DNA from: Bacteroidales bacterium
GTDB lineage: Bacteria; Bacteroidota; Bacteroidia; Bacteroidales; UBA932
Reading direction: 5' to 3'
NCBI GenBank assembly: GCA_015060225.1
Contig: SUYX01000008.1
Location: 1-64,000 of the forward strand
Length of the DNA stretch: 64,000 bases
Position numbers and translations under genes: made by a program. Below the pieces are notes generated by a model. The model was given only the letters and a program-made list of their open reading frames with translations, was not told the origin of the DNA and did no database searches. Positions 9,778-19,414 of this stretch are shown here, piece by piece. Each line of letters begins with the position of its first letter. Positions within the stretch are counted from its first letter, which is position 1.

Positions 9778-10448
9778 ATTATTATTTATTGTAGGTTTTA
9801 ATTGTGCGTTGCCGTATCCTGTATCGGAACAAAGGATTACGGAGAGGGGAAATTGTAAGGTCCATATTGAAAACATTTCCCTAAACAGTTGATTGTGTGA
9901 AGTATCTTCACTAAAAAAATGTAATGGAACTGAAATGATTCCAGTTATGCGGAAGCCCATTTTCACCATATTGGAAGTGGACAAGAAAATATCGGGAATA
10001 GAAAGGTGATATATGGTTTAAGAATATCGGGAAGCACTTTCATTATCCCGATAAAATTACCGATTGTTCGCAGAGAAACGGATTTTGCATCAATTTGGAA
10101 GAACTTTCTACGAAAAAGTTGGATTTATTTCAATCTTTCTGTGGAATGGAGTGAAAGGTTACAATCTGTTACTTTTATGGATATTCATTGGGTATTCAAA
10201 AAAAATCAAAAAAAGTTTTATCCAGTAAAAAGTTTTAATTTATACAATATTCGTAGAGAATAGTTAACATTCTTAATGCTTTTAATAATTTTTATTAAAA
10301 AAAGTTTTTATTTACAAAAATTACCTTATCTTTACAAAAATAACCGTTTCTCCCCAGATTTTTGGTTTTTAAAACTATATATTATATTTGCGGCTTGGAG
10401 CAAAAGTATTTGTTCCTATGTAGAGAAAACCTACAATTATTTTAATCA
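9778..10448. other. Candidate invertible promoter segment (671 bp) between divergent susC genes
   Basis: Intergenic region bounded by the perfect 80-bp inverted repeat; contains a Bacteroidota-type promoter facing right. Confidence 0.6.
10361..10390 (+). promoter_or_regulatory. Bacteroidota-type sigma-ABfr-like promoter for the rightward susC
   Basis: TTTG (10361-10364), 18 nt spacer, TATATTTG (10383-10390), matching TTTG / TAnnTTTG. Confidence 0.6.
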
Positions 10449-10528
10449 AATATTAACCTTAAAAAAAACCTTTATGAGAAAAGTAAAGTTTTTCTTGACA
10501 GTACTCTCATTATTGGCTGTTAGTTTTG
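10449..10528 (+). repeat. Right arm of perfect 80-bp inverted repeat
   Basis: Identical to the reverse complement of 9698-9777. Confidence 0.97.
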
Positions 10529-13440
10529 TATATGCACAGAACATAACAGTTAGAGGTACCGTTACAGACGCGGCCGATAATTCTCCACTTATCGGTGCCG
10601 GTGTTCAAGTAAAAGGTAGCGCTCAAGGTGTAATTACCGACGTGGACGGTAACTTTGAGATTTCATGTAGCCCAAATGCTACCCTTATCATAACTTATGT
10701 CAGTTATGAGGATATGGAGGTTGCGGTAAACGGTAAAGCCGTTATCAACGTACAGCTAAAGGCAAGCACAGAGATGCTTGAGGATGTGTTGGTAGTAGGT
10801 TATGGTTCCGCAAAGAAAATCAGCTCGGTTGTTGGAGCTGCTACAACAGTTAAGAAACAGGTGTTCCAGAACAGACCTGTGGCAAGTGCCGGTGATGCTC
10901 TTCAGGGCCAGGTAGCAGGTTTGCAGGTGTTCACATCATCAGGTGAGCCAAGTGCAGCTGTATCAATGCGTTTGCGTGGTGTAAACTCAATCAATGCGTC
11001 TAACACCCCTCTATTCATTCTTGACGGTTCTCCAGTAAGTTCATCAGTATTTACTACATTGAACTCAAACGATATTGAGAACATCACAGTATTGAAGGAC
11101 GCTTCATCAACTGCAATCTACGGTTCGCGTGCAGCAAACGGTGTTGTTTACATTACTACCAAGAAGGGTGCTTCTGACAAACCTACTGTAAAAGTTAGTG
11201 CACAGTATGGTATCTCTTCAGTAGCAAGCAACCCTTACGAGATGTGTAACACTGAGCAGTACTTCCAGTTGCGTGAGATGATTGACCCTGCTTTGGTTAA
11301 CAACGCACAGTTCCAGGCTTTGAAGAAATTCCGTATTGACAACAATTTTGATTTCGACTGGAGAGGTTGGATCCTTAACGAGAATGCTCCTACAGTAAGC
11401 GGTGACCTTTCAATTGCAGGAAGAACCAACAGACTGGACTACTATGTATCATTCAGTGCTTTTGACCAGCAGGGTGTTGAGCCAGAGTCTGCACTTACAA
11501 GATATGGTGTAAGATCAAACATCAACTCTAAAGTTACAGATTGGTTGAAAGTTGGTTTGAACTTGGGTCTAACTTATCAGGAGACTGAGACTGCAGGTTA
11601 CTCAGGAACAGGTAACTCATGGTACAACCCTATGAACATTGCTGACTGGTCACTTCCATACGCAGTTCCTTATGAGATCCTTACTGATGCTGCAGGTAAC
11701 TTCACCGGTTTTGGTGAGGAGCAGGACTACATCACTGATATGGGTCTTTACAACTACTACTACCTGATCGCTCAGCAGCCTACTTTCAAAAACTATATCA
11801 GATTGAACGGTAACACTTACCAGGAGATCACTCCTATCAAAGGTTTGGTTATCAGAGCTGCTCAGGCAATTGAGGCTTACGATTACAGATATACAGGTAA
11901 AGTTCTTTCAGATCCTTACAAATTGTTCACAACTTCAGCTACTGAGAACTTCTACAGAGATTATACTCTAACTTCTACAAACACTGCAGAGTACAAATTC
12001 ACTATAGCTGAGAAACACAATTTTGTGTTGTTGGCAGGTCACGAGTCAATCGTTAACCAGTATGAGGGCTTCCAGGCAAAATCATCTGGTATGACTGACA
12101 ACCGTGTGAACAATGTTAACCAGGGTACCAAATATGAGCAGCCTTCATACTCATTCTCTGAGAAAGCATACAACTCATACTTCGGCCGTATCAACTACGA
12201 TTACGCTGACAAATACCACTTTGAGGCTACTTTCCGTAGAGACGGTTCTTCATTGTTCGGTGCTAACAAGAGATATGCAAACTTCTACTCATTCGGTGCA
12301 AACTGGAATGCGAAGAAAGAGAGCTTCCTTGAGGATGTAGAGTGGTTGGACAAATTGAACGTTAGAGTATCTTACGGTACAACCGGTAACTCAGGTATCA
12401 GCGAGTACTTGGCTAACGGTTTGCTTGGCAACTCAGCACAGTACAACGGTGAGGAGACTTGGGGCCTTTCACAGGTTGAGAACCCAGACCTTACTTGGGA
12501 GACTGTAGAGTCAACCAACATTGGTATCAGCACAAGATTGTTTGACTTGGTTGATGTAGAGTTGGAGCTTTACAACAAGGATACCAAAGACATGTTGATG
12601 GAGATCCCTTATTCTTATGCTACAGGTTTCTCTGGCGGTTGGGGTAATGTTGGTAACATGAACAACAAAGGTATTGATGTTACTTTGAACTTCAACGTTC
12701 TTAACACTAAAGACATGACCTTTAATGTAAGTGGTACTTTCAACTACAACAAGAACGAGATTACCAAATTGTTTGGTGGTAGAGATGAGTTCGTAGTTGC
12801 AAATACAGGTATCAAATATCAGGTAGGCAAATCTCTTGGTGATTTCTATTATACAAGATGGGCTGGCGTTGATCCTGCAACCGGTAAACAGCTTTGGTTG
12901 GATAAAGAGGGTAATGTAACTGGCGTTTACAGCGAGGATGATGCTGTATTTACAGGCAAACAGCGTTACGCTCCTTATGCAGCAGGTCTTCAGTTGGATT
13001 TCGCTTGGAAAGGCCTTTCAGTAAGCGCAGCATTCTCAGGCGTATTTGGCAAATGGACTATCTCAAATACCAGATACTTCATTGAGAACTCAAACTTCGC
13101 AGCTGACCAGAACCAGGCAGCAGTTATGCTTGAGATGTGGCAGAAACCTGGTGACATTACCAGAATCCCTGCTGCTAACGAGCCATTGCAGTTCGATACT
13201 CACCTTTTGGAGAACGCTTCATTCGTTCGTTTGAAAAACTTGCAGATTGCTTACAGCCTTCCTAAGAAATGGTGTGAGAAATCAGGATTCCTTTCAGGTG
13301 CCAGAGTATATGCAATCGGTAGAAACTTGTTGACATTTACTGAGTACACTGGTTATGATCCAGAGGTTGACTCTAACCTTCAGTTGGGTAACTACCCTAA
13401 CTCTAAGCAGTTCTCATTTGGTGTTGAGCTAACCTTCTAA
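10474..13440 (+). CDS. SusC/RagA family TonB-dependent outer membrane receptor (start placed at MRKVKFFLTVLSLLAVSFVYAQ, not the upstream ORF start)
   Basis: Signal peptide; plug (MRLRGVNSINASNTPLFILDGSPV), DASSTAIYGSRAANGVVYITTKKG; C-terminal barrel. Confidence 0.95.
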   Translation: MRKVKFFLTVLSLLAVSFVYAQNITVRGTVTDAADNSPLIGAGVQVKGSAQGVITDVDGNFEISCSPNATLIITYVSYEDMEVAVNGKAVINVQLKASTEMLEDVLVVGYGSAKKISSVVGAATTVKKQVFQNRPVASAGDALQGQVAGLQVFTSSGEPSAAVSMRLRGVNSINASNTPLFILDGSPVSSSVFTTLNSNDIENITVLKDASSTAIYGSRAANGVVYITTKKGASDKPTVKVSAQYGISSVASNPYEMCNTEQYFQLREMIDPALVNNAQFQALKKFRIDNNFDFDWRGWILNENAPTVSGDLSIAGRTNRLDYYVSFSAFDQQGVEPESALTRYGVRSNINSKVTDWLKVGLNLGLTYQETETAGYSGTGNSWYNPMNIADWSLPYAVPYEILTDAAGNFTGFGEEQDYITDMGLYNYYYLIAQQPTFKNYIRLNGNTYQEITPIKGLVIRAAQAIEAYDYRYTGKVLSDPYKLFTTSATENFYRDYTLTSTNTAEYKFTIAEKHNFVLLAGHESIVNQYEGFQAKSSGMTDNRVNNVNQGTKYEQPSYSFSEKAYNSYFGRINYDYADKYHFEATFRRDGSSLFGANKRYANFYSFGANWNAKKESFLEDVEWLDKLNVRVSYGTTGNSGISEYLANGLLGNSAQYNGEETWGLSQVENPDLTWETVESTNIGISTRLFDLVDVELELYNKDTKDMLMEIPYSYATGFSGGWGNVGNMNNKGIDVTLNFNVLNTKDMTFNVSGTFNYNKNEITKLFGGRDEFVVANTGIKYQVGKSLGDFYYTRWAGVDPATGKQLWLDKEGNVTGVYSEDDAVFTGKQRYAPYAAGLQLDFAWKGLSVSAAFSGVFGKWTISNTRYFIENSNFAADQNQAAVMLEMWQKPGDITRIPAANEPLQFDTHLLENASFVRLKNLQIAYSLPKKWCEKSGFLSGARVYAIGRNLLTFTEYTGYDPEVDSNLQLGNYPNSKQFSFGVELTF

Positions 13441-13454
13441 ATAATTGACAGAGT

Positions 13455-14996
13455 ATGAAAAAATTAATATTCACATTACTATCAGTAATTCTTCTTGCTA
13501 CCTCTTGTAGCTTGGAGAAAATGCCTTCTGGAAAGGTCAGCACCAATGACATCCAGAGTGTAGATGATGTTCAGAAGTTGAGAAACTATTTGTACATCAG
13601 ACTTAGAGGTATGTATTCAGGCTCTTACATCTATTCTGGAGAGCTTATGGGTGACCTATTCCACGCTAGCTTGGGTTACGGTAACCGTGGTGGTGTATAC
13701 CACAAATGGCAGTGGACTTCTACCGACGCCCTTGCTGAGGGTCTTTGGGGACACGTATACTATACTACAGCTTCTGTAAACTACCTAGTACAGGAGATGG
13801 ACAAACTTGCTGAGAAAGTTGAGCTTACAGATGCTGAGAAAGCTCAGTTGGAGGTTTATTACGGTGAGGCTTACTTCATGAAAGCTGTTGCTATGTTTGA
13901 GGCAGTTAAAATGTTCTCTGAGCCTTATACCAAAAACCAGAATGCTCAAGGTATGATGTTGGTTGACACTTATGCTCCTACTTCTGATGCTTCTACATAC
14001 CCTGCCAGAAGCTCTGTAGCCGAGACATATGAGTTCATTGACAAATATCTTGGTATGGCTGCTACAAAATTGGCTAAAGTTCCTGGTAAAGTAGCTTCAA
14101 TGTTCCTTACATCTGATGCAGTTTCTGCAATGCAGGCTAGAGTTGCCCTTTTCAAAGGTGACTACGCAACTGCTATCTCAAAATCAACTGCATTGGTTGA
14201 CGGTGGCAATTATCCTCTAATCTCAGTTGAGGGTGTTGCTTCACAGGATGAGCTAAACGCTGTTATTGAGGAGTTCAACGCTCTTTGGACAGATGATAGC
14301 GGTAAAGAGTGTATGATGCAGCTTTATGCAGACTATGCAGCATCTTCTCTACCTTCTTCATTGGATTATTCATACATCAGCTTGAATGCTGCAGGTGTTT
14401 ATGCTCCTGACTACATTCCTGAGCAGTGGGTTGTTGACCTATATCCTTCAAACGATATCAGAACACTATGGTATGGCCAGCACAAGCTTACTTACGGTAG
14501 CGTAACAGGCAATGCTGTTCTTTTGAAGAAATTCCCTGGCAACAGAAAACTTCAGGACGCTTCAAAAACCACTTCAGACTATATCAACAAGATTAAATTG
14601 TTCCGTATCGCTGAGCAGTACCTAATTGCTGCTGAGGCCTACGCTTACTCAGGAGACGAGGAGAAAGCTAACGAGTATTTGAACAAATTGTTGGCAGCTC
14701 GTGAGATCTCTCATGAGGAGCTTACTCTATTTGGTGATGATTTGAAAGATGCTATCAAAGAGGAGCGCGTTAAAGAGCTTATCGGAGAGGGCTTCCGTTT
14801 CTATGACCTTAAGAGATATGGTCAGGGCTTCGCTAGAGGTGCAGCTCAGAACCAAGCACTTATTACAAATGCAGGTAGCACCCAGACTGAGTTGTTCAGC
14901 GCAAGTGCAAGCGACTTCAGATGGTTGTGGCCAGTACCTCAGGCTGAGATTGATTCAAACCCTCAGATCGCTGAGCAGCAGAATCCTGGTTATTAA
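13455..14996 (+). CDS. SusD/RagB family outer membrane lipoprotein
   Basis: Lipobox TSCS, ALFKGDYATAISKSTALVDGG, KEERVKELIGEGFRFYDLKRYGQG; follows susC. Confidence 0.92.
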   Translation: MKKLIFTLLSVILLATSCSLEKMPSGKVSTNDIQSVDDVQKLRNYLYIRLRGMYSGSYIYSGELMGDLFHASLGYGNRGGVYHKWQWTSTDALAEGLWGHVYYTTASVNYLVQEMDKLAEKVELTDAEKAQLEVYYGEAYFMKAVAMFEAVKMFSEPYTKNQNAQGMMLVDTYAPTSDASTYPARSSVAETYEFIDKYLGMAATKLAKVPGKVASMFLTSDAVSAMQARVALFKGDYATAISKSTALVDGGNYPLISVEGVASQDELNAVIEEFNALWTDDSGKECMMQLYADYAASSLPSSLDYSYISLNAAGVYAPDYIPEQWVVDLYPSNDIRTLWYGQHKLTYGSVTGNAVLLKKFPGNRKLQDASKTTSDYINKIKLFRIAEQYLIAAEAYAYSGDEEKANEYLNKLLAAREISHEELTLFGDDLKDAIKEERVKELIGEGFRFYDLKRYGQGFARGAAQNQALITNAGSTQTELFSASASDFRWLWPVPQAEIDSNPQIAEQQNPGY

Positions 14997-15014
14997 TATT
15001 TAATACGAAAAGAG

Positions 15015-15881
15015 ATGAAAAAATTATCAATGAAACTATTGTCTGTAGTAGGAGCATTGGCAGTTGTCTTTGCATTGACTTCTTGTAACCAGGATTTGAT
15101 GGAGACAACCTATACTCCAGACAATAATAACGTTACTTTTGAGATGTCCTCTGCTTCTTACAGCTTGGAGGGACAGCCAATTGTAGTTAAGATCAATAGA
15201 GGTGTGGCAAATGAAGCTATATCTATTCCTCTTACACTTACAGATGCTCATGGCGTTTACACTATGAACAAGAGATCTGCAGATTTCGCTGCAGGTGAGT
15301 ACACTACTGAGGTTCAGTTGTCTTACAATGTTGATGATTTGAAACCAGTGGTAAACTATGCTTTCACTTTGTCTTTCAACGAGGCTGATATGGCTATTTC
15401 TGGTGCAAACAAACTTACCGGTAACTGCCAGATGCCTTTGGTTTACAAAGATTGGGGTAAAATGTCTGCTTTGTCAGGTTCTTTCTTCGGTTATGTTCCT
15501 GCAGAGAAGAGAACTTGGGATATCCAGTTGGCTGACTATACCAATAACTATTTCAAAGTTAAAGGTTTCTTTGGTGGCGAGACTGATCTTGAGTTCAATA
15601 TTCAGAACGGTTCAGGTATTATCACTGCTCCAGGTGAAAGCTACTACAGCGCTACTGGTGCTGCTCCATTAGCAAAATTTGTTTCTGGTGCTGTTCACCC
15701 TACTTACGGAGTAGTTACTGTTTGGGTTGATTATGATCCTGCATACACTGTATTCGGTAATCTTAACGAGGATGGTACTCTTCAGTTGGGTTCTATCATG
15801 CAGTTTGATACTTTCATTACTGTATCTGCCGGATACTTTGGCTGGTATACTCATCAGGCTATCGTTTCAGAAGTTAAATAA
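15015..15881 (+). CDS. SusCD-associated lipoprotein with DUF1735-like N-terminal domain
   Basis: Lipobox TSCN; operon position after susD; beta-sandwich-like pattern. Confidence 0.65.
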   Translation: MKKLSMKLLSVVGALAVVFALTSCNQDLMETTYTPDNNNVTFEMSSASYSLEGQPIVVKINRGVANEAISIPLTLTDAHGVYTMNKRSADFAAGEYTTEVQLSYNVDDLKPVVNYAFTLSFNEADMAISGANKLTGNCQMPLVYKDWGKMSALSGSFFGYVPAEKRTWDIQLADYTNNYFKVKGFFGGETDLEFNIQNGSGIITAPGESYYSATGAAPLAKFVSGAVHPTYGVVTVWVDYDPAYTVFGNLNEDGTLQLGSIMQFDTFITVSAGYFGWYTHQAIVSEVK

Positions 15882-15910
15882 TAATTGATTTTCCAAAATC
15901 AATTATACCG

Positions 15911-15944
15911 GTTGGGGTGGCAATAGCTGCCCCAACTTTTTTTA
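15911..15944 (+). terminator. Intrinsic terminator after the right SusCD operon
   Basis: gttggggtggcaatagctgccccaac followed by ttttttt. Confidence 0.8.
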
Positions 15945-16009
15945 TTTATATGCCAGTTCTGAATATTATTTAGTATATTCGCATACAAATGTTAAAAAAA
16001 TATCAGACT

Positions 16010-16519
16010 ATGAAAAAATGTGTATTGTTACTTCTTGTATCTCTTTTATTTGTAGGAGCAGCTTATGCACAGAAGAAAGAGAAAAAACAGAAACAATTGA
16101 GTGATACCGAGCTTAGAGTTGCTCAGGCTGTTGCAGCAAAAATGCTTGATGAGGATCTTGTAATGTATATGACTGTCCTTGTCTCGAATTATGGCAGAAC
16201 TTCTCTTGATGGAATAAAGGTTACCCTTATAGGTGACAAGTTCACTTGTAATCTCCCGTATCAGGGAGGTTCCAGAATAAACACCTATGGTTCCCAGAGT
16301 ATCAATGTAACTGCCAATGAGGCTCCAGTTAAGGTTGAGAGCATATATAATGAGAAAAAAGGGTATTATAAGTTGAATTTTGCATTCGAAAGCGATTATG
16401 ATTCGGAGAGGTTTACAGCTACACTTAAGGTGTTTTTGTCGGGAAAAGTAAATCTTGAACTCAGTTCCTCAAGAAGGGGCAGTGCCAATTATCAGGGAGG
16501 ACTGTATATAGAGATGTAA
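16010..16519 (+). CDS. DUF4251-like secreted protein
   Basis: Signal peptide MKKCVLLLLVSLLFVGAAYAQ; GDKFTCNLPYQGGSRI...; pattern recalled from Bacteroidota DUF4251 proteins. Confidence 0.7.
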   Translation: MKKCVLLLLVSLLFVGAAYAQKKEKKQKQLSDTELRVAQAVAAKMLDEDLVMYMTVLVSNYGRTSLDGIKVTLIGDKFTCNLPYQGGSRINTYGSQSINVTANEAPVKVESIYNEKKGYYKLNFAFESDYDSERFTATLKVFLSGKVNLELSSSRRGSANYQGGLYIEM

Positions 16520-16525
16520 TTTGTA

Positions 16526-17341
16526 ATGATAGGCCTTTTTGATTCGGGTGTGGGTGGACTCTCTGTATGGAGAGAGTTGTACCGTGAGTTTCCGGATGAG
16601 AAGTATCTGTACTTTTCTGATGCCGGTTATTGCCCTTATGGCCCAAAATCCAAAGAAGAGATTATTGAAAGGGCCAGAGTCATTACTGAGTATCTGATGG
16701 CTGCAGGTGCAGAGATAATTGTAGTTGCCTGCAATACTGCTACTGCTGCGGCCATAGAGTATTTGAGAAAGAATTATGAAATCCCTTTTGTGGGAATGGA
16801 ACCGGCTGTAAAACCTGCAGCCATCAATACAAAAACAGGGGCTATTGGTGTGCTTGCAACCAAGGGCACCTTTAAAGGGGAGCTGTATTTGAGGACTTTG
16901 CACAAGTTTGCATTAAATGCAAAGGTGCTTGAGCAGGTGGGTGAAGGGCTGGTTGAACTGGTTGAAAATGGGGAGCTTGATTCTGAGTATGCAAAAAGGC
17001 TGATAGGGAGCTATATTATCCCCATGTTGGACCAGAATGTGGATCATATAGTATTGGGATGCACCCATTATCCTTTTTTGGAGGATATTATAAAAGGGTT
17101 TGCAGGAGATGCGGTTACTATTGTGAATCCGGCTCCGGCGATCGCCCGTAGGGCAGGTGAGGTCCTTTCCCAAAGGAGGGCGGCCGTGGCAACCCGGGGT
17201 GCAACATGTGTAAAGTCTGACGGCTCCCGTTTGAAGACCAATACATTTGTAACTACAGGTGACAATATTGGAGTAATGAAGTCTATGGTGGCAGAAATTG
17301 CACCTTGTGAGTATAATGATTTTGCTTTTAAAAAGATATAA
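16526..17341 (+). CDS. murI: Glutamate racemase
   Basis: IGLFDSGVGGLSVWREL, VVACNTATAAA, LGCTHYPFL. Confidence 0.96.
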   Translation: MIGLFDSGVGGLSVWRELYREFPDEKYLYFSDAGYCPYGPKSKEEIIERARVITEYLMAAGAEIIVVACNTATAAAIEYLRKNYEIPFVGMEPAVKPAAINTKTGAIGVLATKGTFKGELYLRTLHKFALNAKVLEQVGEGLVELVENGELDSEYAKRLIGSYIIPMLDQNVDHIVLGCTHYPFLEDIIKGFAGDAVTIVNPAPAIARRAGEVLSQRRAAVATRGATCVKSDGSRLKTNTFVTTGDNIGVMKSMVAEIAPCEYNDFAFKKI

Positions 17342-17343
17342 AT

Positions 17344-18237
17344 ATGGCAGCTTATAGAAAAGGTAGTGTCCTAAGGGAGATTACGCCGTTGTCTGATAAA
17401 GATTTCTTTTATATAGCAGACAGGAGCAAGAGTGAGTTCAGCTATCCCATGCATTCCCATGCTGAGTATGAACTGAATTTTATAGAGAATGGAAAGGGGG
17501 TAAGGAGGATTGTGGGTGACAGTGTGGAGGTTTTGGGTGATTATGACCTGGTACTTGTGTCAAGCAAGGATCTTGAGCATGTGCTTGAGCAGAATGAGTG
17601 CCGGAGTGAGCGCATAAGGGAGATCACCATACAGTTTTCTCCCGACATATTTGAAAAGAATTTTTTGAACAAGCACCAGTTTGATACCATAAGGAACATG
17701 TTGGAGAGGGGACAGAAGGGAATAGCGTTCCCAATGTCTGCAATTCTTAAGGTATATCCTATTCTTGATACATTGTCATACGAGCAGGATTCCTTTTATG
17801 CTGTGATGAAGTTCTTTACCATTTTGTATGAACTCTCAAGGGTGGAGGGGGCAAGGACACTTTCCAGTTCTCCGTTTGCCAGGGTTGAAACCCACTCGGA
17901 GAGCCGCAGAGTGCAAAATATTCAACAGTATATTAATGATAACTATAAGCATGATTTGAGATTGAATGTTCTGGCACAGATGGCCGGCATGTCTGCTGTC
18001 TCTTTCAGCCGTTTCTTTAAGATGAATGCAGGCAAGAGCCTCTCTGACTATATTATTGATGTCCGTCTGGGGTATGCTGTAAGTCTCCTTATAGATACAT
18101 CAACTCCAATTGCCGATATCTGTTACGAGTGCGGTTTCAACAATCTTTCCAATTTTAACCGTATTTTCAAGAAGAAAAAGAATTGTTCCCCAAAAGAATT
18201 CAGGGAGAATTTCAGATTAAAGAAGAAGGTGATTTAG
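17344..18237 (+). CDS. AraC family transcriptional regulator
   Basis: Cupin-like N-terminus and C-terminal double HTH (LAQMAGMSAVSFSRFFKMNAGKSLSDYIIDVRLGYA...ICYECGFNNLSNFNRIFKKKKNCSPKEFRE). Confidence 0.92.
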   Translation: MAAYRKGSVLREITPLSDKDFFYIADRSKSEFSYPMHSHAEYELNFIENGKGVRRIVGDSVEVLGDYDLVLVSSKDLEHVLEQNECRSERIREITIQFSPDIFEKNFLNKHQFDTIRNMLERGQKGIAFPMSAILKVYPILDTLSYEQDSFYAVMKFFTILYELSRVEGARTLSSSPFARVETHSESRRVQNIQQYINDNYKHDLRLNVLAQMAGMSAVSFSRFFKMNAGKSLSDYIIDVRLGYAVSLLIDTSTPIADICYECGFNNLSNFNRIFKKKKNCSPKEFRENFRLKKKVI

Positions 18238-18244
18238 TTGTCCA

Positions 18245-19354
18245 ATGAGATACAGTTTTTTGTTTGTCCTGCTTTTTTGTATATTGCAGGTAGAGTTGTA
18301 TGCTACAGATACACTTGCGTGCAAGGTTGACCGTAGCAGCAATTGGGCCTTTTATGGGAATGACAAGCCTCAAGCCAGGGTTATTCTTGTAAACGGTCGT
18401 CAGGTGCAGCGTAATTTTGATTTCAAGTGTGATATAAGGGATACGGAAGGCAATTCTCTCTACGAACTTGCCCAGAGCGGAGTAGTGCCCCCTTCTGATT
18501 CAGTTGCAGTCTCGTTTACTTTTAAAACGGTTTCTCCGGGCTTTTATGATATGACCCTTTATAATGGGGGACGGTTTATAGAAGACGTTGTCATTGCATA
18601 TGAGCCTGAGAAGATTGCATATGATCTTGCTGAGGGTGAGGATTTCCGGTATATGGCCCATCAGGTTGCTTTGGCAAGGAGAGATATCAGGCCACAGTAT
18701 GTCATGCTGTTAAACAGAAAATTGTCGGGAAGAGAGAGGAATGTCTATGATTTTACTATGGTCTCCAGGGGTGATGAAAGGGTAAATGGCTATATCTCTT
18801 TCCCAAAGGGGAAAAAGGAGCTCAAGGGAATGCTTACCATGGTGGAGAAGGGACATGCATCTGACAATCCGTTGGCTGATTTTACTGCCCCTTCCGATTT
18901 TGTTGAGCTTGTTTTATATCTCAATGCGAGGGGTGAAGGAGAGGAGATAATAAAGAATTCATTTACAGATATGTTGCTGGCTCTGGATTTTCTTTCTTAT
19001 AGAAATGAGGTTGATGGGTCATCCATTTATGTGCAGGGTAGGGGATATGCCGGCATGTGTGCGTTTGTTTCAAGTGCGTTGGCAGAAAATGTTGCCGGTG
19101 CAATTGTCTCTTCGCCCGATTTTTCACATCTTACAGGGAAATATTCCTTGTCTTCAATTTCTGGGAATGTTTCTGCACCCCTTCTCCTTGGAATGGGATT
19201 GCAGTGCAATATTTCTAACCTTCAAACGGTATTTTCCTTATATAATAAGGTAGGGGAAAAGAAAGAATATTTTGTAGATCCCCACGCAACGGAGTTGGAG
19301 CGGAACAGATGGAAATATATAAAGGATATATTTGTAAAGAGATTGGGTAAGTGA
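18245..19354 (+). CDS. Secreted alpha/beta-hydrolase-like protein (acetyl-esterase-like)
   Basis: Signal peptide; YISFPKG, VQGRGYAGMCAF nucleophile-elbow-like segment; Ser not confirmed. Confidence 0.5.
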   Translation: MRYSFLFVLLFCILQVELYATDTLACKVDRSSNWAFYGNDKPQARVILVNGRQVQRNFDFKCDIRDTEGNSLYELAQSGVVPPSDSVAVSFTFKTVSPGFYDMTLYNGGRFIEDVVIAYEPEKIAYDLAEGEDFRYMAHQVALARRDIRPQYVMLLNRKLSGRERNVYDFTMVSRGDERVNGYISFPKGKKELKGMLTMVEKGHASDNPLADFTAPSDFVELVLYLNARGEGEEIIKNSFTDMLLALDFLSYRNEVDGSSIYVQGRGYAGMCAFVSSALAENVAGAIVSSPDFSHLTGKYSLSSISGNVSAPLLLGMGLQCNISNLQTVFSLYNKVGEKKEYFVDPHATELERNRWKYIKDIFVKRLGK

Positions 19355-19360
19355 AACAAT

Positions 19361-19394
19361 AAAGGTGGCTCATTGATATGAACCACCTTTATTT
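19361..19394. terminator. Bidirectional terminator between convergent genes
   Basis: aaaggtgg...ccacctttatttg inverted repeat. Confidence 0.65.
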
Positions 19395-19414
19395 GTTTAT
19401 GTCAAAAGAGCAGA

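Noticed and set aside
9703-9984. 93-aa minus-strand ORF overlapping the susC start
   Set aside because: Out of frame with susC and overlaps its signal peptide; no family features.
10006-10263. 85-aa plus-strand ORF in the susC-susC intergenic region
   Set aside because: No recognisable domain, lies within the candidate invertible promoter segment, composition looks noncoding.
10276-10473. 66-codon upstream extension of the right susC ORF
   Set aside because: A clear signal peptide begins at 10474 and the upstream part contains the promoter.
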